Source of the DNA: Candidatus Gastranaerophilales bacterium
GTDB taxonomy: Bacteria > Cyanobacteriota > Vampirovibrionia > Gastranaerophilales > Gastranaerophilaceae
Direction of reading: 5' to 3'
NCBI GenBank assembly: GCA_944323955.1
Contig: CALUUK010000003.1
Span: forward strand, 124,001 to 188,000
Length of the DNA stretch: 64,000 bases
The notes beneath the pieces are model-generated. The model did no database searches. It saw only the letters and a program-made list of their open reading frames with translations, and was not told where the DNA came from. The translations under genes and the position numbers were made by a program. Positions 45,577 to 54,755 of the stretch are shown here, in pieces; within the stretch, counting starts at the first letter, position 1; each line of letters begins with the position of its first letter.

Positions 45577-48447
45577 ATGCAGGATAAGAACTTTATTTTA
45601 ATAGACGGTCACGCACTGGCATACAGATATTTCTTTGCACTGGAAAGAACAGGCATGAAGACGTCCGATAATCAGCCCACATGGGCAGTTTTCGGTTTTT
45701 TTAAAGCTCTTTTTGACCTTTTGCAAAATCAGGAAATCAAACCGGATGCTATAGCCGTTACGTTTGACGTATCCCGTCATACTTACAGAACTGAAATGTA
45801 CAGCGAATATAAGGCAAACCGCGAAAGCATGCCCGATGCGCTTAAAAGCCAGCTTGGTTTGATAATAGAAGGTCTCCAAGCCCTGAACATTCCTATATAC
45901 ACAAAAGAAGGCTATGAAGCTGATGACGTTATCGGAACAATAGCCGCAAAAGCGAAACAAAAACAACACAAAACCTATATTCTGACAGGCGACCGCGATT
46001 CGTTCCAGCTTGTTGACAGAGACGGATATATAAAAGTTATAATGCCTTCAAAGGGTGAACTTGTTACTTTTGATTGGTACAAAGTATTTGAGAAAATGGG
46101 AGTTTATCCTTACCAGATAACAGATTATAAGGGTTTGTCAGGCGATACCTCAGATAATATCCCCGGAATTAAGGGGATTGGTGATAAGACAGCCTGCAAA
46201 TTACTTTCAAGATTTGATAAATTAGAACAAATTTATGAACATATAAATGAAGTAACGGAAAAAGCGCTGCATAAAAAACTTGAAGAAGGTAAAGAAACGG
46301 CATTTTTAAGCAAAGAACTCGCCACTATTCAAAAAGATTTGGATATTGATTATGATTTTGACTGTGCGAAACTTGAAATGCCAAATTACGATGCCGTTAT
46401 TGAATTTTTCAAAAAAAATCAATTCTATAATTTTTTGAAAAACTCGGATAGTATACTAAAACCATTCAAAATAGGTGCAGCAGGAGCAAAAATATCACCG
46501 GATTGTGCGGATAAAAATTCTCAGACCGCACCGCAAGGTCAATTGCAGCTGGGGCTCGGTATCGGAGATATGCTTGTTTCCGCTTCCCAAAAAGAATACA
46601 ATCATGAAAAAAACGTTGTTGATACAGAAGAAAAACTTGATAAATTAATTCAAGAATTAAATCAAAATACAATATTTTCTCTTGATGTTGAAACAACGGG
46701 AATTAATCCGCTTGAATGCGATTTGGTAGGTATCTCAATAGCAATTTGCGGCCAAATAGGCGTAAAAAACGGCAGAGTTAAAACGGATAACACGAAAAGC
46801 GACCTTGTAAAATCATACTACATTCCGGTTTTTCATCAGTTCGGGCAGCAGCTTGATTTGGAAATAGTAACGGAAAAACTTGCACCTGTTTTTGCAAGTG
46901 AAACAATAGCAAAAACTCTGCAGAATGCGAAATTTGACTGCCACGTATTAAAACGTCATAACATGCCGGTAAAAAATATAATTTTTGATACAATGCTTGC
47001 AAGCTATATAAAAGATTCTTCAAGAAAACACGGACTTAAACAACAGGCAAGCGATTATCTTGACTATATGATGGTCGAATATGAACAGCTTTTGAAGAAT
47101 AATTCCTCCTCGCTGACAATAGAAACCGTACCGATAGAAGAAGCCGCATCATACGCTTGCGATGATGCATTTGCAACTCTGCTTTTAACAAAGTACTGGC
47201 AGGAAACTCTTGATGAAAAAGAACTTGATATTTTATATGACATCGAAACACCATTAAGCCTTGTTTTGGCGCAAATGGAAGAAAACGGCGCACATATCGA
47301 TACTGCCTGCCTGAACGGTATTGAAAAAGAAATAAACGAAAAACTTGATGTAATAGAAAATAAAATCTATGAACAGGCGGGTGAAACATTTAATATTAAC
47401 TCACCTAAACAGGTAGGCGATATTCTTTTCGGGAAATTAAATCTCAAAGCAAAAGGGATGAAATCAAAAACAGGTTTTTCAACCAGTGCAAAAGTACTTG
47501 AAAATCTGGCAGAAGATAATCAGATAGCAAAAGATATTTTAGAGCAGAGGCATCTGGCAAAATTAAAAAGTACATATGTTGATACCCTGCCGGAACTTAT
47601 AAGCCCGTCCGACGGACGAATACATACAAGTTTTAACCAGACAATAACAACAACAGGCAGATTGTCATCCTCCAATCCGAATTTGCAGAATATTCCGACA
47701 AGAACCGCGCTTGGAAACCGTATAAGAGGCGCATTCACCGCGGAAAATCCCGATAATTTTATAATTTCCGCAGACTATTCGCAAATAGAATTAAGACTTC
47801 TCGCACATATCTCACGCGATGATAATTTAATTGAAGCCTTTTGCGAAGACGAAGATGTACACGCATCAACAGCAAGCAAGGTTTTTGGAGTACCGATTGA
47901 CAAAGTTACAAAAGATATGCGTTCTAAAGCAAAAGCGGTTAACTTTGGTATAGTATACGGACAATCACGCTACGGTTTAGCTTCAAGCCTCGGTATATCG
48001 CCTTTTGAAGCACAAGAGTTTATTGACAGATACTTTGCAACATACCCCGACATAAAAAAATATATGGAAGATACAAAAAATTTTGCAATGTCCCACGGTT
48101 ATGTTGAAACAATATACGGAAGAAAACGCTACCTTGCCTCAGGTCTTATGAGCACAAATGCAAAAATTCAAGAAGCTGCAATCCGTGCCGCAATTAACGC
48201 ACCTATTCAAGGTACTGCAGCCGATGTTATGAAAATTGCCATGGTTCGCCTTCAAAATGACTTTATAAAAAACAACATTAAATCTAAAATAATCATCCAA
48301 GTGCATGATGAACTTGTCATCGAAACAGTAAATACTGAAGTAGAGAAGGTATCTTCTCTGGTACAAAAAGCAATGGAACTGGATCAACCTTTCTTAGTGC
48401 CGTTAAAAGTCGACATATACAAAGGTAAATCCTGGATGGAAATATAA
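45577..48447 (+). CDS. polA: DNA polymerase I
   Basis: 956 residues. The N-terminal 5'-nuclease domain (FILIDGHALAYRYFFA, EADDVIGTIAAKA, GDTSDNIPGIKGIGDKTA) spans about 1-290. The 3'-5' exonuclease domain (about 350-560) keeps its acidic residues: DVETTG (Exo I), NAKFDCHVLKRH (Exo II), YACDDAFATL (Exo III), so proofreading should work. Polymerase motifs A (DYSQIELRLLAHIS), B (RSKAKAVNFGIVYGQS) and C (QVHDELV) follow. Used for Okazaki-fragment maturation and repair. Its stop overlaps the start of the next gene by 1 base. Confidence 0.96.
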   Translation: MQDKNFILIDGHALAYRYFFALERTGMKTSDNQPTWAVFGFFKALFDLLQNQEIKPDAIAVTFDVSRHTYRTEMYSEYKANRESMPDALKSQLGLIIEGLQALNIPIYTKEGYEADDVIGTIAAKAKQKQHKTYILTGDRDSFQLVDRDGYIKVIMPSKGELVTFDWYKVFEKMGVYPYQITDYKGLSGDTSDNIPGIKGIGDKTACKLLSRFDKLEQIYEHINEVTEKALHKKLEEGKETAFLSKELATIQKDLDIDYDFDCAKLEMPNYDAVIEFFKKNQFYNFLKNSDSILKPFKIGAAGAKISPDCADKNSQTAPQGQLQLGLGIGDMLVSASQKEYNHEKNVVDTEEKLDKLIQELNQNTIFSLDVETTGINPLECDLVGISIAICGQIGVKNGRVKTDNTKSDLVKSYYIPVFHQFGQQLDLEIVTEKLAPVFASETIAKTLQNAKFDCHVLKRHNMPVKNIIFDTMLASYIKDSSRKHGLKQQASDYLDYMMVEYEQLLKNNSSSLTIETVPIEEAASYACDDAFATLLLTKYWQETLDEKELDILYDIETPLSLVLAQMEENGAHIDTACLNGIEKEINEKLDVIENKIYEQAGETFNINSPKQVGDILFGKLNLKAKGMKSKTGFSTSAKVLENLAEDNQIAKDILEQRHLAKLKSTYVDTLPELISPSDGRIHTSFNQTITTTGRLSSSNPNLQNIPTRTALGNRIRGAFTAENPDNFIISADYSQIELRLLAHISRDDNLIEAFCEDEDVHASTASKVFGVPIDKVTKDMRSKAKAVNFGIVYGQSRYGLASSLGISPFEAQEFIDRYFATYPDIKKYMEDTKNFAMSHGYVETIYGRKRYLASGLMSTNAKIQEAAIRAAINAPIQGTAADVMKIAMVRLQNDFIKNNIKSKIIIQVHDELVIETVNTEVEKVSSLVQKAMELDQPFLVPLKVDIYKGKSWMEI

Positions 48448-48851
48448 TGAGGAAATTTTTTATATTATTATCAACAGTTTGTATTATGTTGATGCAATAT
48501 GCATCAGCAAACACACCGGCAGCTCAAACCGCAGTTCCGACTCCCGCCCCTGCCGCAAAAGATTTTGTACAAACATATGCAACTTCTTCCGAAAATCTGC
48601 TGTATTTATTGCTCGCTGCTATAAATGAACATAAATACTCAATAGAAGAAATTCAGTTCAAAACGGGCAGTGTCCTTTTTAAGGCCTATTCAAAAGAATT
48701 TATTGCCTCCGTTTGCACAAAAGACGGATATAATTCTTTCATAAAAATTACTCCCGCCGATAATAACTACAACTTTTCACCCGTGCTTTTACAAAGATTG
48801 CAAAGCTATATAGATGCAAATACGGGCATAATCTTTCAAAAGGTATTATAA
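48447..48851 (+). CDS. Small secreted protein of unknown function, 134 residues
   Basis: Signal peptide MRKFFILLSTVCIMLMQYASA with cleavage probably after Ala-21, then a Pro/Ala linker (NTPAAQTAVPTPAPAAKD) and a compact C-terminal domain with one Cys (SVCTKDGYNSF). Translation starts on the A of the polA stop (TAATG), so it is coupled to polA, an odd partner. No motif recognised. Its end overlaps that of convergent lpdA by 6 bases. Confidence 0.72.
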   Translation: MRKFFILLSTVCIMLMQYASANTPAAQTAVPTPAPAAKDFVQTYATSSENLLYLLLAAINEHKYSIEEIQFKTGSVLFKAYSKEFIASVCTKDGYNSFIKITPADNNYNFSPVLLQRLQSYIDANTGIIFQKVL

Positions 48852-50201
48852 ATTTACTTTGGGCAAATATGTTGAGTTGTTGTCCAATGCTAAAAGACTT
48901 TCAAGTATTCCCTCAGAATAAGAAGGATGTGCAAATATCGTTTCGCATATATTCTTTGGGGAAATTTTGTTTTGCATTGCAATTGCAATCTGTTCAATCA
49001 TTGCGCTTGCTTCCTCGGAAATAATATGTGCACCGAGAATTTCATCATCAGATGCAAGAATTTTTACAAAACCTTCTATCTTATCTTCTGCATATGCCTT
49101 TCCGAGTGCAGAAATCGGGAAAAAAGATTTTTTATATGAAATATCTTCGCCCTGAAGCTGACACTCTGTTTTTCCGATTGACGCAATTTCAGGACTGCCG
49201 TATATTACAGACGGGACAAGATTTCTATCAAACTTATGCTTAATTCCTGAAACTATATAATCAACAACATTTTCCGCCTGCCGTGACGCTGCATGTGCCA
49301 GCATGGAAATACCGTTTACATCACCAATAGCATATATATTATTCATATTTGTTCTAAAATTATCATTGATATCAATGCTTTTTTCTATTTTAAGATTCTT
49401 TGAAAATTCACCGAAATCAGTTTCAATCTTTCTTCCCGCCCCAAGAAGAATACAATCCGGTTCTATTATTTTTTCGTTAGACAGTTTGACCTGTTTACCG
49501 TCAATACTTTCTATCGTTGTTGATGTATAAAACTCAATCCTGCTTTTTTTGAACATGCGTACAACTCTGTCAGAAACATCAATATCAGCTGAAGGTATAA
49601 GTTTTTCCATCATTTCAATAATAAAAACCTTTACTCCGAACGAATTTAAAATACGTGCCCATTCAATACCTATTGCTCCGGAGCCGACTATCAGTATACT
49701 TTCAGGCAGTTTTTTCATATTAAGCACATCATCTGATGTAAGCACAAATCCTTCGGGATAATTTCCGTTAAACCTTATATTATTAGGTTTAGAACCTGAT
49801 GCTATAATAATATTTTTGACTTCGTAATCTTGTCCTTCACATTTTATAATATGCTCGGATTCTATTAGTGCCTTCCCTTCTATAATATTAATACCATAGC
49901 TTTTTATAAGTCCGGTAAGAGATTTTCTTATTTTTTCGGCTACTGTTCGTTGTCTTTCTTGAACTTTAGAAAAATCAAAGTTTATATTTTCTGCAGAAAT
50001 ACCAAATTTGGCAGTATTTTGCAGCTCTTTATATAACTTTGCACAATGAAGAATTGTTTTTGTAGGGATACATCCTCTGTTAAGACAAGTCCCGCCAATA
50101 TGCTCTTTTTCAAACAATACAACACTAAGCCCTTTCTGACTTGCCTTTATTGCAGCCGTATATCCTGCAGGTCCTGCCCCTATTATTCCTATATCAAACA
50201 T
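48846..50201 (-). CDS. lpdA: Dihydrolipoyl dehydrogenase-like flavoprotein
   Basis: 451 residues. Redox-active disulfide in GGTCLNRGCIPTK (CX4C), FAD loop GIIGAGPAGYTAAIKA, NAD loop ILIVGSGAIGIEWA, and C-terminal HPSYSEGILESL with the His of the His-Glu pair. These fit lipoamide dehydrogenase rather than mercuric or glutathione reductase. Partners such as glycine-cleavage H protein or a 2-oxoacid E2 are not in this window, so its exact complex is unknown. AGAAGGG ribosome-binding site; a promoter lies at 50226-50254. Confidence 0.87.
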   Translation of the reverse strand: MFDIGIIGAGPAGYTAAIKASQKGLSVVLFEKEHIGGTCLNRGCIPTKTILHCAKLYKELQNTAKFGISAENINFDFSKVQERQRTVAEKIRKSLTGLIKSYGINIIEGKALIESEHIIKCEGQDYEVKNIIIASGSKPNNIRFNGNYPEGFVLTSDDVLNMKKLPESILIVGSGAIGIEWARILNSFGVKVFIIEMMEKLIPSADIDVSDRVVRMFKKSRIEFYTSTTIESIDGKQVKLSNEKIIEPDCILLGAGRKIETDFGEFSKNLKIEKSIDINDNFRTNMNNIYAIGDVNGISMLAHAASRQAENVVDYIVSGIKHKFDRNLVPSVIYGSPEIASIGKTECQLQGEDISYKKSFFPISALGKAYAEDKIEGFVKILASDDEILGAHIISEEASAMIEQIAIAMQNKISPKNICETIFAHPSYSEGILESLLALDNNSTYLPKVNL

Positions 50202-50225
50202 AAAATATCCCTTCTCATTAAATAT

Positions 50226-50254
50226 ATAATACTACCTTCCATAACAAAATTCAA
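50226..50254 (-). promoter_or_regulatory. Promoter for lpdA
   Basis: On the minus strand TTGAAT (50254-50249) - 17 bp - TATTAT (50231-50226). Confidence 0.5.
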
Positions 50255-50456
50255 AATTATTCTTAATGCCCAAATCCTTTTCAGGACAGGAGTTTAGAGA
50301 ATCTTACCAAACTTAAATTTTAAGAAATGTTACAAAAAATACAAAAAATTAAAGTAAAAGCTAAAGTTGAAATTTCATATTGCCGATAAGTCTTGTGTAA
50401 GGTTAATTTAAAATTTCCTCAATAGTTGTTAGTTGTTCTTAAAAGGATTCCCTGTT

Positions 50457-51041
50457 ATGAAATTTATGAGTAAAGTACTTGTGCTTTTCAGCGCATTAAT
50501 TTTGTTTGGTTTTTCAAATGTTGCAGTTGCAGCAGATTTTTCCGCTAATACAAAACAACCCGTATTAGTAAGCGCTTTAAATAAGTTAGAAGCTATGAAT
50601 AAAACACAAGTTATCAATGTTATTAAAGGTAACAATTCAACAGGCAAACCGATTAAATTGATGTTCAGAAATATGGCTGCTATGGGTTATGGTACTTGTG
50701 AAGCAGTAACAGCAAAATCAGCAGACGGAAGATTAGTTATCATCATCAGTGCTGATTATAAAACAGCTCCGGTTGAAGCAGTAGCATGCTTAATCGCTCA
50801 CGAAAGCGTTCACCACGAAAATACAAAAACTTACGAAGAAGAAGTAAGAGCATGGACTACTGAAGTACAAACATGGAACTCATTCACAAGCGTAAACCCT
50901 TCTTTAAAACAAAACAGCTCTAAATTAGTAAAAAGATTAAACTACTTGGCTAAATTATATGCAAAAGACGGTAACCAAAATACTTCAATCGCTAACCTCA
51001 TCGCTAACCAACCCGCTTATGCTTCATTAAAAAGATCTTAA
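50457..51041 (+). CDS. Secreted protein with HExxH metalloprotease-like motif
   Basis: 194 residues from ATG 50457 (AAAAGGA upstream; an earlier in-frame ATG at 50433 would spoil the signal peptide). Signal peptide to about residue 25 (VLVLFSALILFGFSNVAVAA). The mature part has a possible zinc site H-E-S-V-H-H in CLIAHESVHHENTKTYEEEV, where the acidic EEE, 8-10 residues past the second His, could supply the third ligand. A Cys pair (GTCEAV, VACLIA) may form a disulfide. Codon use favours GCT/TTA like nifJ, hinting at strong expression. Not assigned to a named peptidase family. Confidence 0.65.
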   Translation: MKFMSKVLVLFSALILFGFSNVAVAADFSANTKQPVLVSALNKLEAMNKTQVINVIKGNNSTGKPIKLMFRNMAAMGYGTCEAVTAKSADGRLVIIISADYKTAPVEAVACLIAHESVHHENTKTYEEEVRAWTTEVQTWNSFTSVNPSLKQNSSKLVKRLNYLAKLYAKDGNQNTSIANLIANQPAYASLKRS

Positions 51042-51042
51042 T

Positions 51043-52899
51043 TTAAACCTTTATTATTTTCATAACACAATCCTTACAACAGAATTCAACAAGATACTCC
51101 TTGTTGAATTCGTCTATTAAAACATATGGTTCTTTATATTTATTTATTTTTGTCTGCTTATGACATAAGCCAAGCTGATTTTTTATACAGTATTTAGAAG
51201 TCATCAAAGGCTTTTCATTCCGATATTCCTGCATTTCAAATGCAAGTTCTTTTACCGATGAACCCCTTTTTTCATAAAACATTTTTGCTTTGCTGTTATA
51301 TATATTTGCTCTGTAATCAAGCTCTTTTACAGGATATTCCGAAATTTTTACGGGAGTTTTACGGGATTTACAAACATAATTTTTTTGCCTTATTTTCTCA
51401 AGCTGTCTGATAAGACTGCGTCTTATCTCATTTATTTGTGATACTTTAATAAAAGGTATTTTTTTTATTTTTATATCGGTTTTTACAATTTCAAAATCCG
51501 TATTTCCTGTCTTAGATAATTGTACTTTAAGTGTTTCAACGGATTTTGAAGGATTTAAAGCATCATCAAAATTTTTATGTGAAATATAAATACTGCTATT
51601 ATTTTCCTCATCCGTAAGAATAAACAAATATCCGAAATTAAGTTCCCTGACTTTTATTTTTACCGGGATTTTACGTTTCATTTCGGTATTTTTCAATTTT
51701 TCTTCAAACAGCTTATCATAATTTCTATATATTTTTACACCTTCTTTTATTCCTTTTATTGAATTAGGATATACTTTTCCGTTTTCTGTTTTATTTATAC
51801 TTGTACCGTTTAAAGTTTTAAATTCGTCAAAAAAGCATATACCGTCGCCATTATTCAGTATATCCGTATTGAGCATAAAGTTGTCCTTTTGAACCTTTTG
51901 GACTATTCCGATAAATTCACCTATGGAATTATTATAATTAACCGTGGCAAGATGTTTCTTTTCACCCGTAATATTGAAATCAGTAAAACTTCTGTTAAAA
52001 GATTTATATATATCAGGCTCAAAATCAATATAGCTTTTACCCTGAGAAGAACGTTTTAATCCGTAATTGTTTAATATTTTATCAAGAGCATTTCTGTAAT
52101 AAGCTGTTGTATTTGCAACGTAAGAAAAATTTTTAAGCCGTCCTTCTATCTTGAAAGAGGTAATGCCTGACAAAATAAGTTCTTCAAGATGGCCAGCCAA
52201 ACTTAAATCTTTAAGACTTAAAATATATTTATTTCTTACAATATAATTGCCTGCAGCATCTTTCAGCGAATATTTTCGTCTGCAAGGCTGTGCGCATTCT
52301 CCGCGGTTTGCGCTTCTTGAACCTATAGAACAGCTCAAATAGCACTGACCGCTGTATGAAACACATAAGGCGCCATGTATAAAACATTCAAGTTCAATTC
52401 GGGTATTTCGGGAAATTTCTTTTATCTCCTCCAATGTTATTTCTCTTGGAAGAATAACTCTTTGAAATCCGGTTTTTTCAAGAAATTTAATTTTTTCAAG
52501 TGTATTATTATGACACTGCGTACTTGCAATTATCGGTACAGGAGGCAGATTACACTCTAAAATTCCCATATCCTGAATTATTATACCGTCAACTTTTATC
52601 TTATAAAGTTTCCATATAAGTGCCTGTACGTCTTGAAGCTCACTGTCTTTCAAAATAGTATTCAAAGTGACATAAACCTTTACACGGTATTTATGAGCAT
52701 ATTCAACAAGCTCAATTATATCTTCAATCGAATTACCGGCCTGAAGTCTTGCTCCGTATTTGGAACAACCTATATAAACAGCATCGGCGCCTGCATTTAT
52801 TGCACCTATTGCAACATTTTTATTGTTTGCAGGTACTAAAAGTTCAAATTCCGAAGCATGACATTTTATTTTTAAGTCCTTGTCTGATTTCAAGAGCAT
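51043..52899 (-). CDS. Peptidase U32-family protein
   Basis: 618 residues. The U32 core FELLVPANNKNVAIGAINAG, GADAVYIGCSKYGAR, FQRVILPREITLEEI, ECFIHGALCVSYSGQC and SCSIGSRSANRGECAQPCRRKY (split here) is complete, with four cysteines that bind an iron-sulfur cluster in related prephenate- and tRNA-hydroxylating members (TrhP, UbiU/V). The C-terminal half is a DUF3656-like extension ending with CCKDC. Many U32 proteins are modification enzymes rather than peptidases. Start is ATG 52899 with AGGGG upstream; the gene overlaps the Clp-R protein by 56 bases. Confidence 0.85.
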   Translation of the reverse strand: MLLKSDKDLKIKCHASEFELLVPANNKNVAIGAINAGADAVYIGCSKYGARLQAGNSIEDIIELVEYAHKYRVKVYVTLNTILKDSELQDVQALIWKLYKIKVDGIIIQDMGILECNLPPVPIIASTQCHNNTLEKIKFLEKTGFQRVILPREITLEEIKEISRNTRIELECFIHGALCVSYSGQCYLSCSIGSRSANRGECAQPCRRKYSLKDAAGNYIVRNKYILSLKDLSLAGHLEELILSGITSFKIEGRLKNFSYVANTTAYYRNALDKILNNYGLKRSSQGKSYIDFEPDIYKSFNRSFTDFNITGEKKHLATVNYNNSIGEFIGIVQKVQKDNFMLNTDILNNGDGICFFDEFKTLNGTSINKTENGKVYPNSIKGIKEGVKIYRNYDKLFEEKLKNTEMKRKIPVKIKVRELNFGYLFILTDEENNSSIYISHKNFDDALNPSKSVETLKVQLSKTGNTDFEIVKTDIKIKKIPFIKVSQINEIRRSLIRQLEKIRQKNYVCKSRKTPVKISEYPVKELDYRANIYNSKAKMFYEKRGSSVKELAFEMQEYRNEKPLMTSKYCIKNQLGLCHKQTKINKYKEPYVLIDEFNKEYLVEFCCKDCVMKIIKV

Positions 52900-54214
52900 C
52901 AACCCCTAATCTGCTTAAAGCCTTCATTGCCAATGAATCACTCTGATTACATATTGCAAGCAGAAGATCATCCGCAGTTGTTTTAGTTTTATTCTTAGAT
53001 TTTGCAATATTCCATGCATCTTCCAGTATTAATTTTGCCCTTTGACTAAATGTAATTTCATTTGAAGCATAATCGTCGCCGGAGCCTATTAATTCTTCAA
53101 TAACATCCCTTGCATCTTTAACTATCACGCCCAAATCTCTTAAGACTTCCGCAGCAATACTGTTTGCTTCGAGAACAATACCGAGAAGAATTAATTCGCT
53201 GCCGACAACATTATTGCCGATTCTTCTCGCTTCTTGTTTTGCGAGTCTCATAATATATAATGTTTCGTTTTTCTGTTTTTCAATCGGCTGAAGAACTTTT
53301 TCTTCAAGCAGATATTCATTTATATTAAATTCTTTCAATATATTATATGCTATACCTTTTTTAGACTTTAAAAGACCTAAGATTATATGTTCAGGCAAAA
53401 TAGAAGCATTGCCTGATTCTCTGACTATATCAAGTGCTCTCATCAGAACGGTCAAAGCATTCGGAGTAAATATTATTTGTTTATCTCCAAATTCAGCCTG
53501 TCTTGAAGATACTTCTTTAAGTTTTTCGGAGAAACTTGCAGCAGTTATACCAAACTCAGACAGAATTTTTGTAATATCCGAATTTTCATCTTCAAGAATA
53601 GATTGCATTATTTGCTCCGTACCAAGAATTTCATAGTTTGATGTCGACAATTTTGCTATTGCGCGGTCAAAAATCTTGGCCGAATCGGCACTTTCAATCA
53701 ATGACACTATAGTGTCATTTCCGTCATTTCTTCTTCTTTTTTCAATAATTTCAGGATGTTTGGGCTTTTTATGTTTATTTGCGGAAAGAACGTTATAGAA
53801 CATTGCCTTCATTGCATCAACATCAACACCTTCTTCTTTCAAAACTTTTGTAAGCTCAAGTTTAGGACAATCCCATATAGCAAGAAACAAATGTTCTGCT
53901 TTTACATATGAATTACCCAGTGTTTTAGCTATATCAAGAGTTCTTACAAACACATCCTTGGAAGAATCCGAAAATACAACAAACTCAACCGGTTTTACAA
54001 CCGCTCTTTTATTCAAGATTTCCTTGATTGTATTTTTCAGATCTTCAATCGGTATTTTGTAAATTGAAAATGTTTTAACAATAATGCTGTTAGAATCATT
54101 TAGAAGTGCCAGCAAAAGATGTTCGGGATATATTTTTTCATGATTAAATTCTATAGCATATATTTGTGCTGATTTAACCGCATCTATTGCCTTTTCGGTA
54201 AATTTTTCAAACAA
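52844..54214 (-). CDS. Multi-Clp-R-domain protein lacking an ATPase
   Basis: 456 residues from TTG 54214 (AAAGGAT 6 bases upstream); an in-frame ATG at 54256 lacks such a site. It consists of Clp N-terminal (R-domain) half-repeats of about 70 residues: FEKFTEKAIDAVKSAQ with YPEHLLLALL, VFVRTLDIAKTLG with KAEHLFLAI, a more diverged pair with GTEQIMQSIL, VLMRALDIVRESG with LPEHIILGLL, and a last pair with GSELILLGIV and TADDLLLAIC, amounting to about three R domains. No Walker motifs or AAA+ module exist. R domains bind adaptors and substrates of ClpA/ClpC/ClpB, so this could be an adaptor or a decoy. Confidence 0.72.
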   Translation of the reverse strand: MFEKFTEKAIDAVKSAQIYAIEFNHEKIYPEHLLLALLNDSNSIIVKTFSIYKIPIEDLKNTIKEILNKRAVVKPVEFVVFSDSSKDVFVRTLDIAKTLGNSYVKAEHLFLAIWDCPKLELTKVLKEEGVDVDAMKAMFYNVLSANKHKKPKHPEIIEKRRRNDGNDTIVSLIESADSAKIFDRAIAKLSTSNYEILGTEQIMQSILEDENSDITKILSEFGITAASFSEKLKEVSSRQAEFGDKQIIFTPNALTVLMRALDIVRESGNASILPEHIILGLLKSKKGIAYNILKEFNINEYLLEEKVLQPIEKQKNETLYIMRLAKQEARRIGNNVVGSELILLGIVLEANSIAAEVLRDLGVIVKDARDVIEELIGSGDDYASNEITFSQRAKLILEDAWNIAKSKNKTKTTADDLLLAICNQSDSLAMKALSRLGVDALEIRQGLKNKMSCFGI

Positions 54215-54280
54215 ATTTATATCCTTTAAACTGACACTATAAATGTATTCTACCACATAAGATAATATTTGTAATCTATT

Positions 54281-54649
54281 CTATACAATCTTTTCATTTA
54301 TAGCTTTTATTACAGCCTGATATCTGTCTTCAACTTCCAACTTATGTAATATATTTGCGACATGTGCTTTTATTGTATGTCTGCTTACACATAATTCAGC
54401 AGCAATTTTCAGATTATTTTGTCCTTTTGCCATACATTGTAAAACTTCCAACTGTCTTGCGGTTAATTTGCCGTTATTTTTCTCGTTTGTTTTATTTTCC
54501 GAAACAGCATTCGTAACAAAATTTGATAATGTTCTGCTGTAAACCTTAACACTAATGTTCGGCTTTCCGTCAAAGAATCTTTTGATATCAGATTTTTTAA
54601 CAGATAAAACGATATCATCATCGTCAAATGAATTGGAATTGTTTTCCAT
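54281..54649 (-). CDS. LuxR-type helix-turn-helix regulator, 122 residues
   Basis: The C-terminal 65 residues are a GerE/LuxR HTH: KLTARQLEVLQCMAKGQNN, IAAELCVSRHTIKAHVANIL and LEVEDRYQAVIKA (about 60-120). The N-terminal 55 residues are acidic and Ser/Asn-rich and do not form a receiver domain, so it is not a standard response regulator. It has a strong GGGGGGAG ribosome-binding site and a TTGAAGC/GCTTCAA inverted repeat in its leader. Targets unknown. Confidence 0.82.
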   Translation of the reverse strand: MENNSNSFDDDDIVLSVKKSDIKRFFDGKPNISVKVYSRTLSNFVTNAVSENKTNEKNNGKLTARQLEVLQCMAKGQNNLKIAAELCVSRHTIKAHVANILHKLEVEDRYQAVIKAINEKIV

Positions 54650-54687
54650 AATAAATTTCTCCCCCCGTTATTATGTTTCTTTATTTG

Positions 54688-54707
54688 TTGAAGCCAAAAT
54701 GCTTCAA
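54688..54707 (-). promoter_or_regulatory. Inverted repeat in the LuxR-gene leader
   Basis: TTGAAGC (54688-54694) - 6 bases - GCTTCAA (54701-54707), between a CATAAT-like -10 box on the minus strand and the ribosome-binding site of the LuxR-type gene. Could be an operator or a small RNA hairpin. Confidence 0.35.
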
Positions 54708-54728
54708 TCTTATTATGACACCGGGGCG

Positions 54729-54755
54729 AAAAAAACATACTAACGCATTTGCGTT
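54729..54755 (-). terminator. Possible terminator of the infB-gerMN operon
   Basis: On the minus strand AACGCA / TGCGTT hairpin (54755-54742) followed after six bases by a seven-T tract (54735-54729). The gap between stem and T-tract is longer than usual, so this is tentative. Confidence 0.4.
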
